Source: Verrucomicrobiia bacterium DG1235 (GTDB taxonomy: Bacteria; Verrucomicrobiota; Verrucomicrobiia; Opitutales; Opitutaceae). Taken from it: a DNA stretch of 64,000 nt. The notes below the pieces were generated by a model that worked only from the letters and a program-made list of their open reading frames with translations, was not told the origin of the DNA and made no database searches. How positions within the stretch are numbered: position 1 is the stretch's first letter; the number at the start of each line of letters is the position of its first letter. The DNA lies in assembly GCA_000155695.1 (NCBI GenBank), contig DS990592.1:124001-188000 (forward strand), read 5' to 3'. Made by a program: the position numbers and the translations under genes. Positions 52,677-60,895 of the stretch are shown here, piece by piece.

Positions 52677-52725
52677 AGTCTGAAGACTTAAGGCTGAAGG
52701 TTCTTCTTGCCTCAGTCTTCAGACT
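52677..52725 (-). terminator. Perfect 12-bp hairpin between sufT and clpP
   Basis: AGTCTGAAGACT (52677-52688) pairs exactly with AGTCTTCAGACT (52714-52725), with GGC/GCC extending the stem. It starts 7 bases after the sufT stop codon in transcription direction. No T run follows, so it may act as a Rho-independent-like barrier or RNA 3' end stabiliser rather than a full terminator. Confidence 0.5.
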
Positions 52726-52731
52726 CCAAGC

Positions 52732-53310
52732 CTAAACCAATCCGAGTATCATGCGGCCTTCTTCGCTGATCATGCTTTGGTCCCAGGCGGGTTCCCAGAC
52801 GAGATTGACTTCCGCTTCGTCAGCGCCGGGAACGAGGAGGATTTTGCTCTTGGCGTCTTCGGCGATGGCGGGGCCCATGCCGCAGCCGGGAGCGGTGAGG
52901 GTCATTTGCACGACGACCTTGTTGGCGGAGTTTTCGCTTTCTTCGACGACCATGGAGTAGACGAGGCCGAGGTCGACGATGTTGACCGGGATTTCCGGAT
53001 CGTAGACGTTGCGGAGTTGTTGCCAGATGGCTTCCTCGTCTGGCGTTTCGCCGGACGGTGCGGCCTTTTTCTGTTGAGCGGCTTCTTCGACGGCAGCTTG
53101 CTCTGCGGCGATGTCGGAGCCGAGGGCGTCGGCGTCTCGTCCGTCGATGCGGGCGAGGCCGTAGTCTGTCATGACGGTGTAACTACCGCCGAGCTGCTGC
53201 GTGATGTAGACCTTTGAGAGAGCTGGGAGCTGAAGGGGCTCGCCGCTGGGGATTTGGACAGCTTCTACTTCGCGAGTGAGGCTGCGTTGTTGCTGTTCTT
53301 CGGTTTGCAT
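52732..53310 (-). CDS. sufT: SufT-type iron-sulfur assembly protein (MIP18/PaaD family)
   Basis: This 192-residue protein starts at the ATG at 53310 (MQTEEQQQ) or a TTG six bases upstream. The N-terminal half is a small SufT-specific domain (SGEPLQLPALSKVYITQQLGG split into VYITQQLGGSYTVMTDYG). The C-terminal half is the MIP18/DUF59 domain with LRNVYDPEIPVNIVDLGLVYSM, TLTAPGCGMGPAIAEDAKSK and WEPAWDQSMISEEG. SufT helps mature Fe-S proteins when iron-sulfur demand is high. It is the last gene of the suf operon, 55 bases after sufD. Confidence 0.93.
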   Translation of the reverse strand: MQTEEQQQRSLTREVEAVQIPSGEPLQLPALSKVYITQQLGGSYTVMTDYGLARIDGRDADALGSDIAAEQAAVEEAAQQKKAAPSGETPDEEAIWQQLRNVYDPEIPVNIVDLGLVYSMVVEESENSANKVVVQMTLTAPGCGMGPAIAEDAKSKILLVPGADEAEVNLVWEPAWDQSMISEEGRMILGLV

Positions 53311-53364
53311 TTGCAAGGGTGTGGTGATGGTTGGGTGTTTTTGGTTTCTTGATCGAGGGAGCCT

Positions 53365-54696
53365 TTACTTGCGTAGGCGCTTTTTGAATTTGGCCTGTAT
53401 GATTTGTCGCGCGTTTTCGGCTACGGTGTCGCAGGAGATCTGCTCGAGAATTTCCTCGAAGAAACCGTATACGATTAACTCCTGCGCTTTCTCGCGCGGG
53501 ATGCCGCGGGCGAGCATGTAGAAGATTTCGTCGTCCTCGATTTGGGATGTAGTGGCTCCGTGGCTACACTTGACGTCGTTGGCGTCGATTTCGAGACCGG
53601 GAAGCGAATTTGCTTCTGCGGTGCCACTGAGGAGAAGGTTGCGATTGGTTTGGTAGGCGTCGGTCTGCTGAGCGCCGGGATCGACCTTGATGAGGCCCGA
53701 GAAGATGGTGCGAGCGTCGTCGACGAGGGCGTTTTTGAAGAGCAGGTTCGAGTAGGTGTGCGGAGCCGAGTGGGTCTGCAGAGTGCGTTGGTCGATTTCC
53801 TGATCGTGATCGGCCACGGCGAGGGAGAGCATATTGACCTGGGAACCGGAGCCTTTGATTTGGCCGTGGGTTTCCGAGCGGTAGCGCTTGCAGCCGACGT
53901 TGACGGAGATGGTTTTAACGTTGGAGTCTTTGCCGGCTATGTTGGAGTTGATCTGGAAGCCGAGGGTTTGCTCGTTGAAGTTCTGGAGCAAGGTGTAGTC
54001 GACGGTCGAGCCGACTCCGGCGAAGATATGGTTTACGCCGCAAGAGAAGGCGGCTGCATCTTCAGTGGCGGAGAGGTTTGCTTCGACGAGGCGGACTTTC
54101 GCGAAATCCTCTGTGATGACGAGGGTGTGCGGAAAGATGGCCGAACCGGCGTTGATGCTCCAGTTGTAGACGACGAAGGGGTCTTCGATTTCCACGCCTT
54201 TTGGGACATAGAGCAAGGCGCCGTTTTCGAGGAAGGCTTGGTGGAGGGCGGCGAACTTGGCTGAGCCGAGATCCGCTTCCTGTTTCATGAAGTAGTCTTT
54301 CAGGATTTCGCCGTGCTTGGAGACGGCTTCGCGAAGGGGTGCCCAGATGACGCCTTTGGCGGCGAGTTCAGGGGAGAGGCGGTCCGCTTTGAGCGTCTGG
54401 TCGTCTCCGAATACGAAGCGCCCGGCGTAGGTCTCGATGAAGTTCGAGCGGTCTACGAGGGAGGCGGCGTCGCTGATGGACGGGAGGGCGGCGAACTTAA
54501 CGTCGTCGAGCTCGAGGCCTTTGATGTTGGCGAAGCGCCAGGTCTCGGTACGGCGGGTTGGCAGCGGGAGGCTGGCGAAGTTTTCGAAGGCTTCAGTCTT
54601 GGATGTCTTCCACCATGCGGGGGCTGTATCCAGATCTTCGATATGACGATTGAATGCCTCTTTGATCGGGTTGATCGCGTCGCTGCTTTCGCTCAT
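53365..54696 (-). CDS. sufD: Fe-S cluster assembly protein SufD
   Basis: This 443-residue protein starts at the ATG at 54696; a GTG nine codons upstream is the alternative. It has the N-terminal helical region with RRTETWRFANIKGLEL and NGALLYVPKGVEIEDP. The beta-helix core has HGQIKGSGSQVNMLSLAVADHDQEIDQRTLQTHSAPHTYSNLLFK in separate blocks, and the SufB/SufD signature is DANDVKCSHGATTSQIEDDEIFYMLARGIP. SufD pairs with SufB and SufC to form the SUF scaffold. It is about 70 bases after sufB, with a repeated intergenic word between them. Confidence 0.94.
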   Translation of the reverse strand: MSESSDAINPIKEAFNRHIEDLDTAPAWWKTSKTEAFENFASLPLPTRRTETWRFANIKGLELDDVKFAALPSISDAASLVDRSNFIETYAGRFVFGDDQTLKADRLSPELAAKGVIWAPLREAVSKHGEILKDYFMKQEADLGSAKFAALHQAFLENGALLYVPKGVEIEDPFVVYNWSINAGSAIFPHTLVITEDFAKVRLVEANLSATEDAAAFSCGVNHIFAGVGSTVDYTLLQNFNEQTLGFQINSNIAGKDSNVKTISVNVGCKRYRSETHGQIKGSGSQVNMLSLAVADHDQEIDQRTLQTHSAPHTYSNLLFKNALVDDARTIFSGLIKVDPGAQQTDAYQTNRNLLLSGTAEANSLPGLEIDANDVKCSHGATTSQIEDDEIFYMLARGIPREKAQELIVYGFFEEILEQISCDTVAENARQIIQAKFKKRLRK

Positions 54697-54730
54697 GGGA
54701 GTGTCTTCTGTTAGTGAACTCACGGTGTAA

Positions 54731-54758
54731 ACTTGGTACTAGGTTTTGGGTGCTAGGT
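54731..54758. repeat. 28-bp repeat, copy 1, between sufB and sufD
   Basis: This 28-base segment, beginning ACTTGGTACTAGGTTTTGGG and ending GCTAGGT, is 26/28 identical to the segment at 56187-56214. Its GGT/CTAGGT words make it internally repetitive. Both copies sit just upstream of a suf coding start. Confidence 0.7.
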
Positions 54759-54767
54759 GCTGGGCGG

Positions 54768-56177
54768 TTATCCGACGGAGCCTTCCATTTCCAATTCGAT
54801 GAGGCGTTTGAGCTCGACGCTGTATTCCATGGGGAACTGGCGGGTGAGGTCGTTGACGAAGCCATTGACTGAGAGACTCATGGCTGCGGCTTCGCTGAGT
54901 CCGCGCTGCTGCATGTAGAAGATCTGTTCCGCTGAAACCTTGGATACGGATGCTTCGTGCTGCACGGCGTTGCGATTGCCGCGCACTGTGATAGCCGGGT
55001 AGGTGTCGGTGCGGGAGTTTTCGTTGATGAGCAAGGCGTCGCACTCGGTGTTGTTTTTGCAGCCTTTGAGGTTTTTTGGCATATGGACCTGCCCACGGTA
55101 GGTAGAGCGACCTTTGCCGACGCTGATGGATTTGGAGATAATGTTGCTGCTGGTCTCGTCAGCGGCGTGGATCATCTTCGCTCCGGTGTCCTGGTGCTGA
55201 CCGTCGTTTGCGAGAGCGATGGAGAGGACTTCGCCGCGAGCTCCTTTGCCTTTCAGGACGACGCCAGGATACTTCATGGTGAGGCGGCTGCCGATGTTGC
55301 AGTCGATCCACTTGACAGTGGCGCCTTCGTGGGCGATGGCGCGCTTGGTCACGAGATTGAAGACGTTGGAGGACCAGTTCTGCACGGTGACGTACTCGAT
55401 CTTGGCGCCTGGCAGGGCGACGAGTTCCACGACGGCAGAGTGGAGAGTAGCGGTGTCGAACTTGGGAGCGGTACAGCCTTCCATATAGGTGACTTCGGAT
55501 CCTTCGTCGGCGATGATGAGAGTACGCTCGAACTGGCCGAAGTTCTCCGCGTTGATGCGGAAGTATGCTTGCAGCGGGTGGCTGACCTTGACGCCTTTCG
55601 GCACGTAGATGAAGGAGCCTCCGGAGAAGACGGCGCTGTTGAGGGCGGAGAACTTGTTGTCGCCGGTGGGGATGACCTTGCCGAACCACTTCTTGAAGAT
55701 TTCCGGGTGCTTCATGAGAGCCTCGGTGGAGCCCATGAAGATGACGCCCTGCTTGCCGACGCTTTCCTTGATATTTGAATACGCGGCTTCGGAGTCGAAC
55801 TGGGCTTCGACACCGGCGAGGAACTTGCGCTCGTTTTCCGGGATGCCGAGGCGCTCGAAGGTTTCCTTAACGTCGTCCGGAACGTCGTCCCAAGACTTGG
55901 AGGCGCGGTTGCCGCCAGACAGGTAGTAGCGAATCTTGTCGAAGTCGATGTTTTCGAGATCCTTGGTCGCCCAGTTGGTTGGCATGGGCTTGGACTCGAA
56001 TACCTTGAGGGCGCGCTTGCGGAAGTCGCGTATCCACTGGTCCTCTTCTTTGACGTCGCAAATATAGTCGATGACCTTTTCCGAGAGGCCTACGCCCGCG
56101 TCGTATTTGTGGTGTTCGCTGAAGCGGAAATTACCTTTCTCGCGATCTACTTCGATCTCTGAATTTGGTGTAACCAT
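54768..56177 (-). CDS. sufB: Fe-S cluster assembly scaffold SufB
   Basis: This 469-residue protein is of normal SufB length. Recognisable blocks are [107 protein letters not shown] with the following [10 protein letters not shown], and [21 protein letters not shown]. These hold the cysteines and glutamates that build the nascent cluster. It lies 54 bases after sufC. The gene order sufC-sufB-sufD-sufT differs from the E. coli sufABCDSE order, and sufS and sufE/sufU are not in the window. Confidence 0.96.
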   Translation of the reverse strand: MVTPNSEIEVDREKGNFRFSEHHKYDAGVGLSEKVIDYICDVKEEDQWIRDFRKRALKVFESKPMPTNWATKDLENIDFDKIRYYLSGGNRASKSWDDVPDDVKETFERLGIPENERKFLAGVEAQFDSEAAYSNIKESVGKQGVIFMGSTEALMKHPEIFKKWFGKVIPTGDNKFSALNSAVFSGGSFIYVPKGVKVSHPLQAYFRINAENFGQFERTLIIADEGSEVTYMEGCTAPKFDTATLHSAVVELVALPGAKIEYVTVQNWSSNVFNLVTKRAIAHEGATVKWIDCNIGSRLTMKYPGVVLKGKGARGEVLSIALANDGQHQDTGAKMIHAADETSSNIISKSISVGKGRSTYRGQVHMPKNLKGCKNNTECDALLINENSRTDTYPAITVRGNRNAVQHEASVSKVSAEQIFYMQQRGLSEAAAMSLSVNGFVNDLTRQFPMEYSVELKRLIELEMEGSVG

Positions 56178-56186
56178 GATTTGGGT

Positions 56187-56214
56187 ACTTGGTTCTAGGT
56201 TTTAGGTGCTAGGT
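56187..56214. repeat. 28-bp repeat, copy 2, between sufC and sufB
   Basis: This segment begins ACTTGGTTCTAGGTTTTAGG and matches the copy at 54731-54758 with only two substitutions. A shorter relative, GCTAGGCACTAGGT, is at 57609-57622 upstream of the fur-like gene. Confidence 0.7.
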
Positions 56215-56231
56215 TTGGCAGTGGAGGTGGC

Positions 56232-56999
56232 TTAGGATGCGGCGGCTTCGCCGGCGAGTTCCTTGACCCACTCGTAGCCTTTGCTTTCGAGCTCGAGTGC
56301 GAGATTCTTGTCCCCACTTTTTACGATGCGGCCGTCGTACATGACGTGGACGACGTCTGGCACGATGTAGTCGAGCAGACGCTGGTAGTGGGTGATGACG
56401 AGAGCTCCGAGGTTGGGGCCGCGCATCGAGTTGACGCCTTCTGCGACCACCTTGAGGGCATCGATATCGAGACCGGAGTCAGTTTCGTCAAGCACGGCGT
56501 ACTTTGGATTGAGCATGGCCATTTGGAGGATTTCGCAGCGCTTCTTTTCGCCCCCGGAGAAGCCGTCGTTTACGGCGCGGGCGGTGAACTTGCGGTCGAT
56601 CTTGAGCAGATCCATCTTGGCGTAGAGCTCCTTGTAGTAATCGGGGGCGTTTAGTTCCTCGTCGTCGGGGAGGCGAGCGTTGAGGGCGGCGCGGATGAAG
56701 TTGGCGATAGTAACGCCTGGGATTTCCATCGGATACTGGAAAGCGAGGAAGAGGCCGGCGCGGGAACGCTCGTCGGCTTCCATTTCCATGATGTTTTCGC
56801 CATCGATGATGACCTCGCCGCTAGTGACTTCGTATTCGGGATGGCCTGCCATGGCTTTCGCTAGGGTGCTCTTGCCGGTGCCGTTCGGGCCCATGATGGC
56901 GTGAACTTCGCCCTTTGGAACGGTGAGAGAGAAGTCTTTTAGGATCTGCTTGTCGCCGATGCTTACGTTGAGGTTCTTGATTTCGAGTGTGTTGCTCAT
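56232..56999 (-). CDS. sufC: Fe-S cluster assembly ATPase SufC
   Basis: This 255-residue ABC-type ATPase has Walker [41 protein letters not shown], signature [18 protein letters not shown], Walker [16 protein letters not shown] and switch His in [19 protein letters not shown] and SGGEKKR are diagnostic of SufC. It forms the soluble SufBCD complex and powers cluster assembly. It follows the Fur-family gene by 32 bases, so that regulator heads the operon. Confidence 0.97.
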   Translation of the reverse strand: MSNTLEIKNLNVSIGDKQILKDFSLTVPKGEVHAIMGPNGTGKSTLAKAMAGHPEYEVTSGEVIIDGENIMEMEADERSRAGLFLAFQYPMEIPGVTIANFIRAALNARLPDDEELNAPDYYKELYAKMDLLKIDRKFTARAVNDGFSGGEKKRCEILQMAMLNPKYAVLDETDSGLDIDALKVVAEGVNSMRGPNLGALVITHYQRLLDYIVPDVVHVMYDGRIVKSGDKNLALELESKGYEWVKELAGEAAAS

Positions 57000-57031
57000 G
57001 GTATCTTAAATTTGAATTTGCGGGTGATTGG

Positions 57032-57466
57032 TTAGGAAGTGGCAGTGGTTGTGGCGGCTTTTCCGCGGAAGGTGATGTCGATGGAACTGACGTCGAAGCC
57101 TTCGGGGAGGAGGTGGGTCAGCTTGGAGATGGTGGCTGGATCGAGCTGGACGTCGTAGATAGCGCCGCTTTCGTTATCGTGGAAATGGGCGTGCTCGGTG
57201 AGGTTCGGGCAGTAGCGGGTGGACTCGCGCTCGAGGTGGACTTGTTTGACGAGGTCGCACTGTACGAGGGTGTCGAGGCAGTTGTAGACGGTGGCGAGCG
57301 AGATGGTCGGCATCTCTTGTTTGGCGCGAGCGAAGATTTCGTCGGCTGTCGGGTGATCGCGTTTTGAGAGAATGGCGTCGTAGACGATCTCACGCTGTCG
57401 CGTGGAACGAAGGCCAGAAGCGGCAAGCTTCTGGTGCAGGATCTCTGTTCTGACTTCGTTGTTCAT
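57032..57466 (-). CDS. Fur-family repressor without the CxxC zinc motif (Irr-like), head of the suf operon
   Basis: This 144-residue protein (ATG 57466; a longer frame from 57541 reads through the operators) has the winged helix [27 protein letters not shown] and [22 protein letters not shown]. Its metal region reads [17 protein letters not shown]. The histidines are present, but the CxxC that follows in Fur, PerR and Zur is replaced by DNES. This is seen in Irr-type members. Three palindromes immediately upstream (57491-57563) are probable operators, giving autoregulation and control of sufCBDT by iron, heme or peroxide status. The exact signal is inferred only. Confidence 0.88.
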   Translation of the reverse strand: MNNEVRTEILHQKLAASGLRSTRQREIVYDAILSKRDHPTADEIFARAKQEMPTISLATVYNCLDTLVQCDLVKQVHLERESTRYCPNLTEHAHFHDNESGAIYDVQLDPATISKLTHLLPEGFDVSSIDITFRGKAATTTATS

Positions 57467-57490
57467 TGGATAGTTGTCTGTCGGGCTTAT

Positions 57491-57563
57491 TTGGAATAAC
57501 TCTAAGTCGCAGTATCGAAATGGAATAATTCTAAATATCAAGTGAAAATTGGAATCGTTCCAA
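57491..57563 (-). promoter_or_regulatory. Three evenly spaced Fur-type operators
   Basis: TTGGAATAACTCTAA (57491-57505), ATGGAATAATTCTAA (57520-57534) and TTGGAATCGTTCCAA (57549-57563) are 7-1-7 palindromes with a GAA-N3-TTC core (CTC in the first). Their centres are exactly 29 bases apart. They lie 25-97 bases before the start codon of the Fur-family gene. This strongly suggests cooperative repressor binding to the suf promoter. Confidence 0.8.
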
Positions 57564-57905
57564 ATAAAGGAGAAGAAGGTAGTTTATTTTGGGTGGTGGA
57601 TTTGGGGCGCTAGGCACTAGGTGACCGGGCAGGGAAGTTTGGCGCGCGAAACGTGTAACGTTGCGCGTTTCGTGTTCCGGAGGTGGCGTTCGGAGGGTGG
57701 TGTTGTTTTTTTTGGGGGGGGTGGTGCTCGCGATGTGGTGTTGTTTTTCGTGAGGAGAGCTTGTTTTTCGTGAGGAGAGCTAGTTTTTCGTGAGGTGGTA
57801 GCTCGATAGGAATTCTGGGGACTCGCGGTGCTGGATCGAGTCCAGTGGTCCTTGGTGAAAATAGAGCGCTGTTTCAGACGGCGCAGCGTTTGCTAACGGC
57901 TCGTT
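57564..57905. other. Repeat-rich intergenic region between suf operon and P450
   Basis: No gene is seen. The stretch holds the word GCTAGGCACTAGGT (57609-57622), a GCGCGAAACG...GCGCGTTTCG near-repeat (57641-57670), runs of T and G near 57706-57720, and the 20-bp tandem repeat listed separately. The promoters for the divergent fur-like and P450 genes must lie within it. Confidence 0.5.
57741..57796. repeat. 20-bp tandem direct repeat, 2.8 copies
   Basis: TTGTTTTTCGTGAGGAGAGC is present exactly at 57741-57760 and 57761-57780, followed by a partial third copy (TAGTTTTTCGTGAGGT, 57781-57796). It ends 110 bases before the P450 start. There is no spacer between units, so it is not CRISPR. Confidence 0.9.
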
Positions 57906-59219
57906 ATGCCGACAGAGAACGCGAATGTGCCTTCCTACGAAACTGACTTTGCGGGGTTGGAACCGGATGAGGTGGAGGGTTTAGATTCTTTTGATCATGT
58001 GGGGGCCTATCGAAAATTGGGTCCGATCTATTCGGTGATGTTTAGAGGTGAAAAATGGATTTGCATGGGAGGGGTAGAGGCGAACGAGGTTGCTTGGAGA
58101 AATCCGGACATGTGGGATTACCGATCTGCTTTATCGCCTTTCCGCGATGTGATGGGGGAGAAGCACGTGACCCAGATGGATGGAAAGGCGCATCGCCAAA
58201 AGCGCCGGCAACTCAAGCCAGGCTTTGCCATGAGCGCCATCGCGCGCTGGATCCCGAAGATAGACAGCATCGTGAAGGAAAGCTTGTCAGCGGAAGTTGG
58301 CTCTTCGAGCTCACTCGCGGATTTCTTCATGAGTACATTGACCAAGGCGAATGCGCAGACCGTGCTGCAGACTCGATTGAGCGATGAGGCGATCAAGGTT
58401 TTCATTCGGTTCGAGGAGACTTTTATTGGGGCGACTGTTCGGGCGGAAGAGCAGCGCAACGCATTCTATGCGAGCGAAGGCTTTTTGGCGGATAAGCGGT
58501 TCGTGTTCAAGTTGCTCGGTGACTTAGTAAAGCAGAGAGTCGCGGCCTTGCCGAAAAGGACCGACGACAATTTCTCCGAGGTGCTAGCCATGACCTTGGA
58601 AGACTGCGGTGGGGAAATGGACCTGCAGGAGCTCGTTTCTGAAGCGTATTTGCTCTTGATGGCGGGTACGGGAAATACGGCGAAGCTTCTCAATTGTGGA
58701 TTGCAGCATATACTAGCGGACGAGTTTTGGCTGAGCGAATTGAGAAATGAGCTCGAAGGTTACGGACCGGGTTCTTTCGCCCGTGGAATGGATGGGTTTC
58801 CGAAGCTCAAGGCGACTGTATTCGAAATAGAGCGAATGTTTCCAGCGGCGCCCGTTCTAGCGAGAGTGGTGGCGAAGCCATTTGAGTTTTTGGGGCATCA
58901 TTTGGAAAAGGGTGATAAAGTTCTGCATCTACAGACTCTGCCGCACTTTTTGGATGAGGTCTACGAAGAGCCTTACCGATTTAAGCCGATGCGTTGGATC
59001 GAAAACAAGTATTCGAAGAAAAGCCAAGGCACCTTTGGCGGTAGTACACACATTTGTCTTGGAATGAATTTGGCAAGAATTCATATGCCAATCGTTCTCG
59101 CGAATGTATTATCTGGATACGAACTGGAGCAAAATTCGAAGAGCGAAATTAAGGTGAACCTCAATTATGGCGTTCCGCAAGTATCCGATATTTCAGGACG
59201 ATTTTTGAAAAGAGCATAG
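57906..59219 (+). CDS. Cytochrome P450
   Basis: This 437-residue soluble P450 has the K-helix ExxR (EIER in KATVFEIERMFPAAPVL) and the heme loop FGGSTHICLGMNLAR with proximal Cys384. In the I-helix, LLMAGTGNTAKLL, Thr258 is kept but the usual Asp/Glu before it is Asn257. Near the N-terminus ADH-like substrate regions are not distinctive. It probably hydroxylates or oxidises a small hydrophobic compound and needs a ferredoxin partner that is not in the window. A permease gene starts 17 bases later, so the two are likely co-expressed and the permease may carry substrate or product. Confidence 0.93.
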   Translation: MPTENANVPSYETDFAGLEPDEVEGLDSFDHVGAYRKLGPIYSVMFRGEKWICMGGVEANEVAWRNPDMWDYRSALSPFRDVMGEKHVTQMDGKAHRQKRRQLKPGFAMSAIARWIPKIDSIVKESLSAEVGSSSSLADFFMSTLTKANAQTVLQTRLSDEAIKVFIRFEETFIGATVRAEEQRNAFYASEGFLADKRFVFKLLGDLVKQRVAALPKRTDDNFSEVLAMTLEDCGGEMDLQELVSEAYLLLMAGTGNTAKLLNCGLQHILADEFWLSELRNELEGYGPGSFARGMDGFPKLKATVFEIERMFPAAPVLARVVAKPFEFLGHHLEKGDKVLHLQTLPHFLDEVYEEPYRFKPMRWIENKYSKKSQGTFGGSTHICLGMNLARIHMPIVLANVLSGYELEQNSKSEIKVNLNYGVPQVSDISGRFLKRA

Positions 59220-59236
59220 TTTGGTCGCCCATCCAG

Positions 59237-60832
59237 ATGAAGTGGATAACTAAAGGGGATTGGGACGGCTTTTTTGGTCTTGGTCTCAATAATTTCGTAA
59301 ACGTACTCTTGGTAATAAACCTGTGCGTATTCGTGCTTGGGTTCAGTCCGGAGTTTGTGGCGACACGTGTTTTGCCGGGGCTGGCCATGGGGTTGATAGT
59401 TGGCAATTTGTTTTACGCTTGGCAGGCAAAGGGCTTGGCGATGCGAATGAATCGGAACGATGTTTGCGCGCTTCCTTACGGCATCAACCTTTTGCCGATT
59501 TTCTTTTTTACCTTTTACGTGATGGCTCCGGCTCAGCAGATAGCTTTGGCGGAGGGGGCTACAAAGGAAGAGGCGGACACGATTGCGTGGATGGCAGGCA
59601 TAGTGGCTTGTCTTGGTTCGGGTGTGATCGAGGTAGTCGCCGCTTTCTTTGTTCATCATCTTCGGAAGGTGGCGGCTCGGGCTGCCTTGCTTTCCGCGTT
59701 GGCTTCGGTCGGGCTTTTTTTCATCGCGGCGGATTATGCTTTTCGGGCTTACGCCTTTCCGTTGATCGGTCTATCGACCTTGTTTCTGACTCTTTATTTC
59801 TATTATGGGTCGGTACAGATAAGATGGGGAATTCCGGGTGGTTTGATAGTGTTGGTCTTCGGTGTCGTCGTGTCGTGGACGAGCTGGTACTTGGGAATGG
59901 CCAGTCCTGTCGATTCTTTGTCTTTATCTGATATCCCTATTGGCGTGTATTTGCCTAAGCCCTACGGGCTGGAGGCTTTGGTGTCGTCGGGTGAGTTGCT
60001 CGGATTTGCAGCAGTTGTTATTTCGATGGGTTTGATCAACGCGGTCGGCTCGCTGCAGGCATTGGAGTCGGCGGCGGCATCGGGGGATGATTACCCAGCA
60101 AAGTCCTCTCTCGTGGTAAATGGCTTGGGAACACTAGTAGCCGGTGTTTTTGGCGCCCCGTATCCGACGACCTTATTTATTGGTCATGCCGGTTGGAAAG
60201 AGATCGGCGCTCGTTCCGGCTATTCTTTGATCAATGGCGTGGTGATAGGCGCTCTTTGTTTTTCGGGAATGATAGGCTTTCTAGCGTCTTACGTGCCGAT
60301 TGAGGCGGGCATGGCCATACTCATTTGGATTGGTATAACGATTGGTTCGCAAGCTTTTGATGCAGTACCGCGGCGACACATTCCAGCGGTAGCGGTGGGA
60401 TTGATTCCGGGAATTGGAGCATTCGCAGCTTTAGTTGCAAAACGCGTTTTGAGTGGAGTGGGATATGGAGAGGAAGGCTTGCCGTATTCGAATGATCTGT
60501 TGTCGACGCTCGCAAGCAACGGCGGTTTTTTTGCGGAGGGCGTATTCGCCCTGGAGCAGGGCTGGCTCTACGTGTCGATTATAGTGGCATCGATTATGGT
60601 AGCCATCATCGATCGTAAGTTCTGGTCTGCAGTTGCTTGGCTGTTGGCGGCTGCCGTTTTGTCAGGAACCGGAATTCTGCATAATTTTAGGGTGATCGAT
60701 ACGGACATCACAGCGGGCTTGGGACCGGTTTGGAATACGGTCGCAGGATATTTCCTCGCTATTGTTGCGCTGGTAGCGGTGAGATTCGCTTTTGTTACAA
60801 ATATTCGCCCGATTGGAGAAGATCGGGATTAG
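59237..60832 (+). CDS. NCS2-like (xanthine/uracil permease family) membrane transporter
   Basis: This 531-residue protein has about 13 hydrophobic helices. Recognisable parts are DGFFGLGLNNFVNVLLVINLC, LPGLAMGLIVGNLFYAWQAKGLAMR, NDVCALPYGINLLPIFFFTF, VISMGLINAVGSLQALESAAASGDDYP, VVNGLGTLVAGVFGAPYPTTLFIGHAGWKEIGARS in pieces, and MAILIWIGITIGSQAFDAVP. It resembles the AzgA/uracil-permease superfamily but I cannot place it in a characterised subgroup. It follows the P450 gene by 17 bases on the same strand. The substrate may be the P450's substrate or product, not necessarily a purine. Confidence 0.75.
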   Translation: MKWITKGDWDGFFGLGLNNFVNVLLVINLCVFVLGFSPEFVATRVLPGLAMGLIVGNLFYAWQAKGLAMRMNRNDVCALPYGINLLPIFFFTFYVMAPAQQIALAEGATKEEADTIAWMAGIVACLGSGVIEVVAAFFVHHLRKVAARAALLSALASVGLFFIAADYAFRAYAFPLIGLSTLFLTLYFYYGSVQIRWGIPGGLIVLVFGVVVSWTSWYLGMASPVDSLSLSDIPIGVYLPKPYGLEALVSSGELLGFAAVVISMGLINAVGSLQALESAAASGDDYPAKSSLVVNGLGTLVAGVFGAPYPTTLFIGHAGWKEIGARSGYSLINGVVIGALCFSGMIGFLASYVPIEAGMAILIWIGITIGSQAFDAVPRRHIPAVAVGLIPGIGAFAALVAKRVLSGVGYGEEGLPYSNDLLSTLASNGGFFAEGVFALEQGWLYVSIIVASIMVAIIDRKFWSAVAWLLAAAVLSGTGILHNFRVIDTDITAGLGPVWNTVAGYFLAIVALVAVRFAFVTNIRPIGEDRD

Positions 60833-60895
60833 GGGTACATATCTTTTCTAAGCCTCTAGAAAACCGAGCTTGTTCAAATAGCGATCCTAGCCGGG

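Noticed and set aside
57741-57796. Possible CRISPR array
   Set aside because: The repeat units are contiguous with no spacers and only about three copies; no cas genes are present.
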